Shown: in pieces, positions 11,071 through 18,965 of the stretch
Layout of the letters: each line of letters begins with the position of its first letter
Position numbering within the stretch: position 1 is the first letter of the stretch
Virus record (IMG/VR): IMGVR_UViG_3300008116_000316
Span: 1 to 22,958 of that record
Reading direction: 5' to 3' (one strand)
DNA: 22,958 nucleotides
DNA from: a virus
Program-made: the position numbers and the translations under genes
Notes under the pieces: model-generated
What the model saw: the letters and a program-made list of their open reading frames with translations, nothing else
Database searches by the model: none
What the model was told of the DNA's origin: nothing

Positions 11071-12033
11071 ATGGCCACAACAACCAGTGGAATTTCAGAA
11101 CTGTATGAAGATGTTGTTGCGGATTTAATGCCATACTATGACAACGCAGTATTGCTTCCAAATCCCAGTATCATCATGAATACTTTTAACATCAGCGGCG
11201 CCCTAGGTAATACGGTCCGCGTGCCAAAAATGAACGCTTTTGGCGTAGCTAACGTCAGCATTGCTGATAACGCTTCAATCCTAACTGCACAGGGTACACA
11301 AGGTGACTTTGACCCAACAGCAGTTAGCATCACTGTGCTCAAGCGCGGTGCTGGTACACTAGTATCAGAAGAATCACTAGAAGATGGTGGTTTAGCAACA
11401 GTACGTCAGGCAGTTCTAACACGCCTATCACGTTCACTTGCTCAGTCAACAGACGTAGCAGGTTTCCGCATTGCTTTCACAGGCGCAGAAACAGCACTAA
11501 CAGATATTGCCAACGTTTCAGGTATTGGCATGGATGGTTATGCTGCTGCTGCTCTAACAGGCGCAGACCTTTCAATTGTTATGAGCCCAGAAGCACTAGC
11601 ATACGCTGTAAAGCGTGAGCCAGTGATCAAGATGTTCAATGACGTTGACAAGGACAACTACCAGATGGTAGCAACAGTACGTAACGGCTTTGTGCGTGTA
11701 TACGCAGACATGATCCGTGGTATTGCTGCTTCTAACGTAGCTGGCGCTGCTGCAAACATCAGTGCAAGTTTAGACCAGTTCTCAACTTCAGTTGCAAACC
11801 TACGTGCTGCTAATGCTCCAACAGACGCAGCTGGTTTCTACATTGCCGCAGTAACACCTGTGCATGAACTAGCACTAGCCAAGCAGTTAAACCAAGTTGG
11901 TATTTCAACTGGCGCAGTTGGTGCACTAAGTGACATTGGTAACCAAGCATTGCTAGATGGTCTCATTGGCCAGGCAGTAGGCTGCAGATTCTTCCGCAGC
12001 AACAACCTACCAAAGAACCTAGCCACAGCTTAA
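11071..12033 (+). CDS. Major capsid protein
   Basis: 320 residues, AGGAG upstream. The sequence begins MATTTSGISELYEDVVADLMPYYDNAVLLPNPS and has NISGALGNTVRVPKMNAFG, then a long helix-containing region (VRQAVLTRLSRSLAQSTDVAGF), as in HK97-fold major capsid proteins that lack a large cleaved delta domain. It is Ala-, Gly- and Asn-rich with few Lys, typical of a shell protein. The codons are visibly less AT-rich than those of its neighbours (frequent GCT, GGC, AAC, GAC), as expected for the most highly expressed gene. The protein self-assembles into the icosahedral head. Exact family not determined. Confidence 0.85.
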   Translation: MATTTSGISELYEDVVADLMPYYDNAVLLPNPSIIMNTFNISGALGNTVRVPKMNAFGVANVSIADNASILTAQGTQGDFDPTAVSITVLKRGAGTLVSEESLEDGGLATVRQAVLTRLSRSLAQSTDVAGFRIAFTGAETALTDIANVSGIGMDGYAAAALTGADLSIVMSPEALAYAVKREPVIKMFNDVDKDNYQMVATVRNGFVRVYADMIRGIAASNVAGAAANISASLDQFSTSVANLRAANAPTDAAGFYIAAVTPVHELALAKQLNQVGISTGAVGALSDIGNQALLDGLIGQAVGCRFFRSNNLPKNLATA

Positions 12034-12051
12034 TTGAATAGGGGATAAGTC

Positions 12052-12612
12052 ATGGCATTCATAACATCAGGTGGAACAGTAATTGCTTACGCAGAAGCAT
12101 CTGACGTGAAAGATAAAGACCAACGTCTGTTTGAACAGAATGAGGTCAACTTCACTGACGTACCTGATGCGCCAGGTTCCTTAAACAATTATATTGAAGA
12201 TTTAACACAAAAGAGCACAGCACGGATCAATCAAAAGATCCGTGCTAGTGCTCAGTGGAGAGAATATTTGGGTATTGCTGGTGCTGGTTATTCAGACATC
12301 AACAATATACCTGATTTCAATCCCAGTTTAATCCTTGCTAGAAAAAGTGATTTTACTGACATGTGTTGCTATTATACACTCAAAGAATATCTGCTACCAA
12401 AAGTAGCAGACTTTGGCAATCCTGAAAGTGCAGAAGTTCAAAAAATTAAATACTTTGAAAATAAATTCAATGATTTGTTTCAAGAACTGTTAGCAATGAT
12501 GGATTGGTATGACAGTGACGCCAGTGGTGCTGTAACAGATGGTGAGAAGCGTACACGCTTTGAACTTACACGCAGAACCAGAGGGCGCCGTTCAATAAGT
12601 TGGGTAAGATAA
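12052..12612 (+). CDS. Head-tail connector (adaptor) protein
   Basis: 186 residues, GGGGA ahead of the ATG, immediately downstream of the capsid gene. The first part has an Ala-rich strand and acidic linker, followed by helices (LNNYIEDLTQKSTARINQKIRASAQWREYL, then DFTDMCCYYTLKEYLLPKVADF). The C-terminus is basic (RFELTRRTRGRRSISWVR). An all-helical protein of this size at this place fits a gp6/gp15-type adaptor that binds beneath the portal and seals the packaged head. The assignment comes from position and helix content, not from a motif. Confidence 0.6.
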   Translation: MAFITSGGTVIAYAEASDVKDKDQRLFEQNEVNFTDVPDAPGSLNNYIEDLTQKSTARINQKIRASAQWREYLGIAGAGYSDINNIPDFNPSLILARKSDFTDMCCYYTLKEYLLPKVADFGNPESAEVQKIKYFENKFNDLFQELLAMMDWYDSDASGAVTDGEKRTRFELTRRTRGRRSISWVR

Positions 12613-12613
12613 A

Positions 12614-13009
12614 ATGGCTATAAGAGATACATTACTTGCAAATCTAACCACAAGCCTATCAGGCAGCAATGTTACTATTAGTAGTGAGTTGCCGTTTGAA
12701 GCTGGTGGTATAAGATTATATGATAAGAACATGAAGAAGTTGTATCTATCCTATGATAGAACCGCAATGACTGAAATGTTTAATACATTAAGTCCTGCAA
12801 CAGATGTATATCAAAAAGAAATAACATTGAATGCATATTTTACTGTAGATGCAAAGAATCAACCCAGTGACATAGACACAGTTGTTTCTAGAATATTGAA
12901 CAGTAGATTAAGTGTATCAAACTGTCATTTAAATGAATGCACAGTTTCAAATGATACATTTGATGACAAAATCACCTATACTTTTGAGTATAGATTTTTA
13001 ACACTATAA
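12614..13009 (+). CDS. Head-tail joining or tail terminator protein (putative)
   Basis: 131 residues starting one base after the adaptor stop. It begins MAIRDTLLANLTTSLSGSNVTISSELPFE and alternates an N-terminal helix with strands, ending in a beta-rich TFEYRFLTL. The pattern of an N-terminal helix of the form RDTLLANL followed by beta strands is that of tail terminator/neck proteins (lambda gpU-like), which cap the tail tube and join it to the head. The tail tube gene follows 10 bases downstream. Function assigned from position and size. Confidence 0.55.
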   Translation: MAIRDTLLANLTTSLSGSNVTISSELPFEAGGIRLYDKNMKKLYLSYDRTAMTEMFNTLSPATDVYQKEITLNAYFTVDAKNQPSDIDTVVSRILNSRLSVSNCHLNECTVSNDTFDDKITYTFEYRFLTL

Positions 13010-13019
13010 GGAGAACCAA

Positions 13020-13499
13020 ATGGCATATATTGCAGTAAATGATACAGCTAACTTTGTACGTTTGGATATCAATGCTAGTGGAACTTTTGCCAATGCCAAC
13101 GCCGCTATGGCCCAGGTTGCTAACGTAGTAAACATTCCCGCTCTCACAGACGTGACTGTTTCTGCCTCACCTGGTACCTTTAGATGGCAGCAGCTAGACA
13201 GCCTAAGTGAATATGTTGTAACAACACCATCAACCAATGAAATTTCATTGACACTGGTATTGGATGACACTTCATTCTATACAGGCGCAAACAGTACCCC
13301 TGGTATTTTTGCCATAACAAACAATAAAACATTAACATACTTCCGTCTATACTGGGCTGGTGCCAGCACCGGTGATAGATACATTGAAGGTTCAGGCTAT
13401 CTAACAGCCTTAGCCCCAACTGTGAACCCAGGTTCACCAGTTTGGACATCACCTTTAACTATCTCAGTTACAGGTGACTTTGTAACAGGAACTAAGTAA
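13020..13499 (+). CDS. Major tail tube protein
   Basis: 159 residues with AAGGAG before the ATG. The sequence is almost entirely beta-strand, with Thr, Ser, Val and Gly abundant (TVSASPGTFRWQQLDSLSEYVVTTPSTNEISLTLVLDD, ending PLTISVTGDFVTGTK), as expected for tube subunits that stack as rings around the tape measure. No sheath gene accompanies it, so the tail is probably non-contractile. A perfect hairpin with a GAAA loop follows the stop codon and could let this gene be expressed above its downstream neighbours. Confidence 0.75.
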   Translation: MAYIAVNDTANFVRLDINASGTFANANAAMAQVANVVNIPALTDVTVSASPGTFRWQQLDSLSEYVVTTPSTNEISLTLVLDDTSFYTGANSTPGIFAITNNKTLTYFRLYWAGASTGDRYIEGSGYLTALAPTVNPGSPVWTSPLTISVTGDFVTGTK

Positions 13500-13509
13500 A
13501 TGACTAACG

Positions 13510-13542
13510 CTTATAGGGGGGAAACCCCCTATAAGTTTATTA
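13510..13542 (+). terminator. Hairpin terminator after the tail tube gene
   Basis: CTTATAGGGGG (13510-13520) pairs perfectly with CCCCCTATAAG (13525-13535) around a GAAA tetraloop, followed by TTTATTA. The U-tract is short and interrupted, so partial termination or 3' end protection is likely, separating abundant head and tube mRNA from the rest of the tail operon. Confidence 0.75.
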
Positions 13543-13555
13543 GTAGGAGAACAAT

Positions 13556-13882
13556 ATGAAGTTTCACCCTAAACATCATAGAGCTTTTGAATCATTGATC
13601 CGCAAGGATGAAGATGATCAATGGATCTGGCAGGGTAGTGTAGATGCGGGAAAACCAATTATAACAATTAATGGTGTAGAATGGGATGCAAGATTATTTG
13701 CATTAGCAAGAGAAGGTCATGAAGTTGACACAGATGCTGAAATACTAAACAAATTTGGCAGCAGTTTAGATTGCAATCCAGACCATAACACACTAAAAAC
13801 TAAAATTTCAAATAAATATGTAGGTACACAAGATGCAGATATGGAACAAACACACCACTCAAGAAATTCTGCAGACACTTGA
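13556..13882 (+). CDS. Protein resembling a degenerate HNH nuclease, 108 aa
   Basis: ATG 13556 has AGGAG upstream. The core DDQWIWQGSVDAGKPIITINGVEWDARLFALAREG, followed by CNPDHNTLKTKISN at 73-86, follows the layout of small phage HNH proteins. Those have a WxWxG start, a GYGR-like strand, a helix carrying His, and C..NPDHL.LGT..DN. Here the usual AHR histidine is replaced (DARLFAL), and only one cysteine and the NPDH remain, so it is probably not an active nuclease. It sits between the tail tube and the tail chaperones, a place where tail operons often carry insertions. It may have been co-opted or be decaying. The HNH relation is by pattern only. Confidence 0.6.
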   Translation: MKFHPKHHRAFESLIRKDEDDQWIWQGSVDAGKPIITINGVEWDARLFALAREGHEVDTDAEILNKFGSSLDCNPDHNTLKTKISNKYVGTQDADMEQTHHSRNSADT

Positions 13883-14009
13883 GATGGAACTAGCCAAGAC
13901 GCAGGCTGAATTGCGTTGTGCAGAAACAGATATACAAAAATCAAAGAATAGAATTGCGTTTTGTTTAACAGCAATTCATCATTTGCAAAATACAGATATG
14001 GAGAAATAA
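13833..14009 (+). CDS. Small coiled-coil protein, 58 aa
   Basis: Starts MQIWNKHTTQEILQTLEMEL at ATG 13833, overlapping the previous gene by 50 bases in another frame; ATG 13884 is an alternative start. The body (ILQTLEMELAKTQAELRCAETDIQKSKNRIAFCLTAIHHLQ) has clear heptads with hydrophobic a/d positions, so a single long coiled coil is expected. It fills the gap before the tail chaperone gene and its end carries that gene's Shine-Dalgarno (GGAG). No family recognised. Confidence 0.6.
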   Translation: MQIWNKHTTQEILQTLEMELAKTQAELRCAETDIQKSKNRIAFCLTAIHHLQNTDMEK

Positions 14010-14012
14010 GAT

Positions 14013-14309
14013 ATGAAGTTAAGTCAACTTGCAGCAAAACCAGTACTAATCAAAGTAGAACTAGATGATGAGGACACCATTAAAGAATATGGTGAGCCTC
14101 TAGAGTTTTGGGTCCTAGACCGTCAACCCATTGACAAATATGTTGAAATGGCCAAGACAGGCGCAGATAATATTGGGGAAATGGTACGCATTGTTAATGG
14201 ATTAGTATTAGATGAAAATGGAGAAGTCATTGCCCGTGATGGTTTGGTTTTTCCAGGCAAACTAATGGTTAGAATTTTACATAAGGTGGTAGAAACACTG
14301 GGAAACTAA
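14013..14309 (+). CDS. Tail assembly chaperone (lambda gpG-like)
   Basis: 98 residues with GGAG upstream. It contains FWVLDRQPIDKYVEMAKTGADNIGEMVRIVNGLVLDENG and ends KLMVRILHKVVETLGN just after a slippery heptamer. Position between the tail tube and tape measure and the overlap with a second frame through a -1 slip site are the hallmarks of lambda G and GT. These chaperones coat the tape measure and recruit tube subunits before being shed. Most ribosomes should stop here and make the short form. Confidence 0.8.
   Translation: MKLSQLAAKPVLIKVELDDEDTIKEYGEPLEFWVLDRQPIDKYVEMAKTGADNIGEMVRIVNGLVLDENGEVIARDGLVFPGKLMVRILHKVVETLGN
14300..14306 (+). other. Programmed -1 ribosomal frameshift site GGGAAAC
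   Basis: In the chaperone frame the bases read G GGA AAC followed directly by the TAA stop (14307-14309). After a -1 slip, reading continues CTA ACA CGC GAG and stays open to 14581. GGGAAAC fits the X XXY YYZ rule and differs from lambda's GGGAAAG only in the last base. AAGGTGGT (14283-14290), similar to a Shine-Dalgarno, lies nine bases upstream, the spacing of the dnaX frameshift stimulator. The -1 frame is closed by TAA at 14282-14284, so the shift window is narrow and fits this site. Confidence 0.85.
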
Positions 14310-14581
14310 CACGCGAGCATTTGCCAGAGGAGTCAGTTGAATTAAACATGGTATTGGTAATTGACGCATTGGGTAAAAGATATGGACTGTTACCCAGTCA
14401 AGTAATGCAAGAAGCCAATACATTTGATATTTTTATTATGGATGCAGCACTAACATATGAAAATCATCAACATGAAAAGGCAATGAATAAGAATAAAAAA
14501 TTAGCAGCACCTAAAAAGGTTACAGCAGTAACAGATGAAGAAATGTTAGAGAAGTATAAGAAGTTTAAGGAAAAGAAATGA
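14306..14581 (+). CDS. Tail chaperone extension made by frameshift (lambda GT-like T domain)
   Basis: This segment has no convincing start: the only early codon is TTG 14321, and AGAGGAG falls after it. It is therefore best read as the -1 frameshift extension of the gene at 14013, yielding a 189-residue fusion (98 + 91). It begins LTREHLPEESVELNMVLVIDALGKRYGLLPSQV; GLLPSQV, followed by FDIFIMDAALTYENH, is typical of the helical T-like domain that binds tube subunits. The C-terminus is Lys-rich. The stop codon overlaps the next ATG (ATGA), coupling translation. Confidence 0.8.
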   Translation, partial: LTREHLPEESVELNMVLVIDALGKRYGLLPSQVMQEANTFDIFIMDAALTYENHQHEKAMNKNKKLAAPKKVTAVTDEEMLEKYKKFKEKK

Positions 14582-14871
14582 AAATCAGCATTGACCTAAA
14601 AGATTTTAAAAAACTTATGCAGTTAAATCAATCTGCAGGTCAACACATGCTGGATGATGCTTATATTTTCTTCAAAGAAAAGACTCCAATTAAGTCAGGC
14701 AATGCTCGCAGAAAAACAGTTAAAGATAATCAAAGAAAAACCATAACAGGTGACTATCCTTATGCACAACGTTTAGATGAAGGTTGGAGTAAGCAGGCAC
14801 CAGAAGGTATGGTCCAACCTACCATTGATTATATCAATCAAAGGCTCAGCCGCTACTTAAAAGGAAACTAA
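14578..14871 (+). CDS. HK97 gp10-like tail completion or neck protein (putative)
   Basis: 97 residues overlapping the frameshift product by four bases (ATGA). It has an N-terminal helix, then TPIKSGNARRKTVKDN, DYPYAQRLDEGWSKQAPEGM and QPTIDYINQRLSRYL. This follows the HK97 gp10-like pattern (P..SG..R......... Y....E.G...Q.P.G...P....), small proteins at the head-tail interface. In most phages this gene lies before the tail tube; here it lies directly before the tape measure. Function assigned from the pattern. Confidence 0.6.
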   Translation: MKISIDLKDFKKLMQLNQSAGQHMLDDAYIFFKEKTPIKSGNARRKTVKDNQRKTITGDYPYAQRLDEGWSKQAPEGMVQPTIDYINQRLSRYLKGN

Positions 14872-14872
14872 C

Positions 14873-17185
14873 ATGGCATCAATTAAAGTCACACTTGAAC
14901 TAGATGACAAAGAATATGTAAGTAAGTTAAAAGCTGCTGAAACACAGACAAAAGCGTTAGGTGCCGCTGGAGCCAGTGCTGGTACTGCTGGTGCTGCTGG
15001 TATTGGTGCAATGACTGTTGCAATGCGTGGCTTACAAGCTGCTTCAATGGCGGCAATGTCAGCTATGGCTCCACTGTTGGCCGCGGTTGCTACATTTCAA
15101 ACTATTAGTGCAGCATTTACGTTAGGTGATGATATCAGTGACCTTGCAGCTGGTAGTGGTATTGCTGCCGCAAGTATCATTAATCTACGTGCTGCATTAG
15201 CTGCAAGTGGCGGTAGTGCTGATGACGCAGCATTAATGATTGCTAAATTGACCAACAACTTGGAAGCCGCTACCGAGATGGGTAGCCAAGCACAAAAGAA
15301 CCTGTTAAAGTTGGGCTTTAGCCTAGAAGATATTCAAACAATGACGCCTGAAGAGGCATTACGCCAAACCATTGTAGGTCTATCACAGATGGAAGATCCT
15401 ATACAGCGTAATGCTATGGCCTTTGACATGCTCGGCAAAAGAGCAGCTCAAATTGATTGGAATAATGTTGAGCAAAGCACACGTACAATTACAGCAGAAC
15501 AAAAAGCACAAGCAGAAGCAGCAGAACGTGTAGGTGAAGCATTTGATGTAGTAGGCGCAGCATTTAATAGTACAATGTTAGCACTTATGGATTTACTGTC
15601 ACCATTTGCTGATTTAATTACCGCTCTAAGTAACAGCAGTGAATTAAGTGGTGTTACTAGTGTTATCTTCACTACGCTTAAGGGTGTTTTTGCATCAACA
15701 GCAACAATAGCATATGGCTTAGCACAAACTATTATTGGTTTGGTAGATGGCATTTATAGTTTAGGTAAAGCAGGCGTACAGGTATTGTCACGTGATATAA
15801 GTGGTGCAAGCAATACATTTAATAGTATGCTTGGACGCCAAGAAGAACGGCTTAAGAAAACAGGTGATTTTGCTGTAGGACAATGGAATAGAATTGTTAA
15901 CCCACCTGCACCCACCGGTAGAGATAACAATACACCACGCCGCGCACTTAGACCAGGCGCAGGTGATGCAGCCAAAGCTAACAGAGAAGCTGAAGCATAT
16001 GAACGTCAAATAACACAGGCTATTGAACTTGGTAATGCAATTGAAGCACAAACAACTAGTTTATCTAAAAAATATGATGTTGAATTAAAGAATATTGGTC
16101 TTACACAAGATCAAATTAGATTAAACAATGAACTTGCTGCTTTAAATGAAAAACAATTAGCTGATATTGCAAAAATTGAAAGTTTGAATAAACTTTCTGA
16201 TGCTGAAAAGGCAGCAAGAATTGAAGAGATCAATAAAAAATATGCTGATCAAGAACAAACAATTAGAAATGGCAACCGTGCTGTAAATGATGCTGTATTA
16301 GCAGAACAGCGTAGACTGCGTTTACTGCAAGAAATTTCAGAAGCCCAAGCACGTCTTGTAAAACGTCAATATGAAGGGTATATTGTACAACAAGAATTAC
16401 AACAAGCAGTAGGCAATCAAGGTTCTAGAGAAACACAAAGAAATATTGAAAGACTTAGAATTGAAGGCAATTTTCTAGCACAAAGAACACAGTTAGAAAA
16501 AGATTATGCTAACGCCATTGAACAAAGTCAAAAAGATGATATTGAACGTAGATTAAGAACTCTTCAAGATGGTTATAATGAAGAAATAACTGCCTTAAAA
16601 AATAAAATTTTAGTAGAAGATACCCTGCGTCAAAGTCAACGTGCTGGTATGGTAAGCGTGCTTGAAAATTTAGCTGATAGTGTTACACCATTCCAAGTTG
16701 CTGTTGATGCTACCAGTGCAGTCTTTGGTAATCTAGAAAATGCAATCAGTGACTTTGCTAAAACAGGTAAGTTTAACTTTGGTGAGTTTGCTAAGAGTGT
16801 TATCAGAGATTTAATTGCTATTACACTAAGAGCAATCATCTTAAGAACCATTCTAGCTGCATTTGGTAATATATTTGGCGGTGGCGGTGGTGGTGGCACA
16901 GCAATGACATTGAATACTCAAGTACCTGATACAGGTATTAGATTTGCAGCAGCAGGTGGTCCAATCCGCGCTAACCAAGGTTACATTGTTGGTGAAAAAG
17001 GACCAGAGTTCTTTATGCCTAACACATCAGGTACAATGGTACCAAATCATGCATTGGGTGGTTCAACTGTTGTAAATTATAACATAAATGCTGTTGATGC
17101 AACAAGTTTTAGAGATCTAGTTGCACGTGATCCAGAATTTATCTACAGCGTAACACAAGTTGGCGCACGGAGAATACCAAGATGA
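14873..17185 (+). CDS. Tape measure protein
   Basis: 770 residues, the second longest gene. It begins with a charged segment (MASIKVTLELDDKEYVSKLKAAETQ), then a hydrophobic Ala/Gly/Met-rich region at about 30-85 and more hydrophobic stretches near 240-300. A long coiled-coil region follows at about 370-580 (AIEAQTTSLSKKYDVELKN, LRLLQEISEAQARLVKRQYE). The C-terminal part (about 630-770) has a hydrophobic helix, a GGGGGG run, the motif AAGGPIRANQGYIVGEKGPEFFMPN and VVNYNINAVDATSFRDLVA, which is the standard tape measure C-terminus of lambda-like tails. At about 0.15 nm per residue the tail would be near 110-115 nm. It determines tail length and is ejected with DNA. Confidence 0.92.
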   Translation: MASIKVTLELDDKEYVSKLKAAETQTKALGAAGASAGTAGAAGIGAMTVAMRGLQAASMAAMSAMAPLLAAVATFQTISAAFTLGDDISDLAAGSGIAAASIINLRAALAASGGSADDAALMIAKLTNNLEAATEMGSQAQKNLLKLGFSLEDIQTMTPEEALRQTIVGLSQMEDPIQRNAMAFDMLGKRAAQIDWNNVEQSTRTITAEQKAQAEAAERVGEAFDVVGAAFNSTMLALMDLLSPFADLITALSNSSELSGVTSVIFTTLKGVFASTATIAYGLAQTIIGLVDGIYSLGKAGVQVLSRDISGASNTFNSMLGRQEERLKKTGDFAVGQWNRIVNPPAPTGRDNNTPRRALRPGAGDAAKANREAEAYERQITQAIELGNAIEAQTTSLSKKYDVELKNIGLTQDQIRLNNELAALNEKQLADIAKIESLNKLSDAEKAARIEEINKKYADQEQTIRNGNRAVNDAVLAEQRRLRLLQEISEAQARLVKRQYEGYIVQQELQQAVGNQGSRETQRNIERLRIEGNFLAQRTQLEKDYANAIEQSQKDDIERRLRTLQDGYNEEITALKNKILVEDTLRQSQRAGMVSVLENLADSVTPFQVAVDATSAVFGNLENAISDFAKTGKFNFGEFAKSVIRDLIAITLRAIILRTILAAFGNIFGGGGGGGTAMTLNTQVPDTGIRFAAAGGPIRANQGYIVGEKGPEFFMPNTSGTMVPNHALGGSTVVNYNINAVDATSFRDLVARDPEFIYSVTQVGARRIPR

Positions 17186-17844
17186 GCTTACAAACAATAA
17201 TTAATGATGCAGTAGGCATAGAATTCATTAGAAGAAAAGTTGCAGGCCAAACAATTAGCCGCAGTGGACAGGTTAAAATTGCCAGCATTGCTAGTAATGT
17301 GCCATGGCAAATGATTGTTGAGCCACGGCCCGGTATGATTTGGGAAGATTACCGTGATACGCTGGAAGAAATTGATAGATTAGACCGTGTATTCATTGAA
17401 GTAATTGATATTGGTAATACTAATCCAAATTTAAATTATATTACTGCATACCAAGGTGGTTTAAGCACAGCACAGATTAACCAAGTGAAAGTAAGCAGTG
17501 GTGCAAACCTAACGCTTACATTGAATATGGCAAACGTAACTGGTACAACTGCCGGTACAATATGTTTTGAACCAGGTGATCTAGTTCAATTGAATGGTAA
17601 TTACAAATATCCATATACTGTGACCAGCAGAGTATTACGCGGTAGTGGCAGCACCATTGCTGTGCCTATTCATAGACCATTTATTGATCAAGCTGGTTAT
17701 ACTGAAGCAAACGCAGGCATTGTTGTGGGCAGTAATGTAACTTGGCAAATGGTTATGACCAAAAAGCCAAGTTACAAAGTTATACCAGGTAGATTTATAG
17801 AATGGTCAGACAATTTTGAATTAGTTGAAGTTATAGAGGATTAA
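17182..17844 (+). CDS. Distal tail or tail tip protein, 220 aa
   Basis: The ATG overlaps the tape measure stop (ATGA), so translation is coupled. The protein starts MSLQTIINDAVGIEFIRRKVAGQTISRSGQVK and is beta-rich throughout, with NVPWQMIVEPRPGMIWEDYRDTLEEIDRLDRVF near the N-terminus and YKVIPGRFIEWSDNFELVEVIED at the end. Being immediately after the tape measure is the position of lambda gpM/distal tail protein, which forms the ring joining tube and tip. I do not see a defining motif; assignment is by position. Confidence 0.65.
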   Translation: MSLQTIINDAVGIEFIRRKVAGQTISRSGQVKIASIASNVPWQMIVEPRPGMIWEDYRDTLEEIDRLDRVFIEVIDIGNTNPNLNYITAYQGGLSTAQINQVKVSSGANLTLTLNMANVTGTTAGTICFEPGDLVQLNGNYKYPYTVTSRVLRGSGSTIAVPIHRPFIDQAGYTEANAGIVVGSNVTWQMVMTKKPSYKVIPGRFIEWSDNFELVEVIED

Positions 17845-17846
17845 AG

Positions 17847-18500
17847 ATGGCAACACCTATTACAGCAGTACAAGATAATAACATTAGTCATGCACTATTC
17901 ATTGATTTAGATCTAGATGGCAATGTTTATTATATTAGTAATGCTTACAAACCAATTACCATAGATGGTAACAGTTATACTGAACTTGGTGCTTTCTTAG
18001 GTATTAATGAAATCCGTGATGACCTTAAGGTTACTGGTGGTGATTTAGCCATAGCACTTACTGGTATCCCTAGCAATGAAAATTACGTTGACATAATGTT
18101 AAGCTATCCAATCAAAGGTGGTAATGTTGTGGTACGCAGAGGTTTTTTCAACACAGATACACTAGTGCCAATTAGTGGTCAAATATTTGAAAGATACAGA
18201 GGTATCATTACTAATTTCTCTATTGATGAAACAGAAAATATTCTAGAAGGTGATTTAGTTTATACCATTACTGTTACCTGTGCAAATATTAACACCCTGT
18301 TAGGTAATAAAGTCACAGGCCAAAGAACCAATAGCAGTGATAGAACAAGATTCTATCCCGGTGATATTAGTTTTGATAGAACAGCAGTAATTGCCAACAC
18401 TGGCTTTGACTTTGGTAAGAAATTTACAGGTGGTACTGGTTATGGTGGAGGAGGCGGCGGAGGCCGCGGCTTTGAAGATTTTAATTATAATTTAAATTAA
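17847..18500 (+). CDS. Tail tip/baseplate hub protein (DUF2163 or gpL-like)
   Basis: 217 residues. The N-terminal two thirds (SHALFIDLDLDGNVYYISNAYKPITIDGNSYTELGAFLGINEIRDDLKVTGGDLAIALTGIP) is a pattern I associate with phage hub proteins, in which a YT.LG...GI..I..D....G..L.I.L.G I. segment precedes a GQ.F.RYRGII strand. The C-terminus has RFYPGDISFDRTA and a GTGYGGGGGGGRG run. No cysteine cluster of the lambda gpL iron-sulphur type is visible. It acts in the tail tip between the distal protein and the central tip protein. Confidence 0.65.
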   Translation: MATPITAVQDNNISHALFIDLDLDGNVYYISNAYKPITIDGNSYTELGAFLGINEIRDDLKVTGGDLAIALTGIPSNENYVDIMLSYPIKGGNVVVRRGFFNTDTLVPISGQIFERYRGIITNFSIDETENILEGDLVYTITVTCANINTLLGNKVTGQRTNSSDRTRFYPGDISFDRTAVIANTGFDFGKKFTGGTGYGGGGGGGRGFEDFNYNLN

Positions 18501-18509
18501 GGTGTAGGT

Positions 18510-18965
18510 ATGATTAGATATGCAGGTATAAAAGATTTTGATAGGATCATGCAATTAATGGTCAACTTTGCAAATAGTGCGCCATTAGCCAGCTATCATG
18601 ATCCTGAATATAATTATAAAGGTGTGCAAAATTTCCTAGCAACTGTTATGAATTCAGGTTGCATTATTGTAGGAGAGCGTGATGGACAAATACAAGGAAT
18701 GTTAATTGCACAAATTTGCAGTGATCCTTGGTTACCACATGTACGCACACTAAAAGAATTAGCTTGGTGGGTAGAACCTGAATATAGAAATACAAGTTTA
18801 GGTTATAAGATACTCATGAAATATATTGAAACAGGTAAAAAGATCAAGGAGCGCGGAATGATTGATAATTTTGTGTTAACCAATATGTCAATTAGTCCAG
18901 ACTTTGATTTAGCTGCACGCGGATGGCGTGCAATAGAAACAAATTACGTATATGAGGGTGCATAA
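18510..18965 (+). CDS. GNAT family N-acetyltransferase
   Basis: 151 residues starting MIRYAGIKDFDRIMQLMVNF, the usual first strand and helix of GNAT proteins. CIIVGERDGQIQGMLIAQI forms the central strands, ELAWWVEPEYRNTSLGYKILMKYIETGKK is the acetyl-CoA binding motif A region (R....G), and DLAARGWRAIETNYV is the C-terminal motif. The acceptor is unknown; acetylation of a tail protein or host target is possible. It sits within the tail tip operon, nine bases after the hub gene and abutting the J-like gene. Such enzymes are known in this position in other phages. Confidence 0.85.
   Translation: MIRYAGIKDFDRIMQLMVNFANSAPLASYHDPEYNYKGVQNFLATVMNSGCIIVGERDGQIQGMLIAQICSDPWLPHVRTLKELAWWVEPEYRNTSLGYKILMKYIETGKKIKERGMIDNFVLTNMSISPDFDLAARGWRAIETNYVYEGA

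Noticed and set aside
12614-14871. Contractile tail sheath gene
   Set aside because: No gene of sheath size lies between the connectors and tape measure; only one beta-rich tube protein is present.
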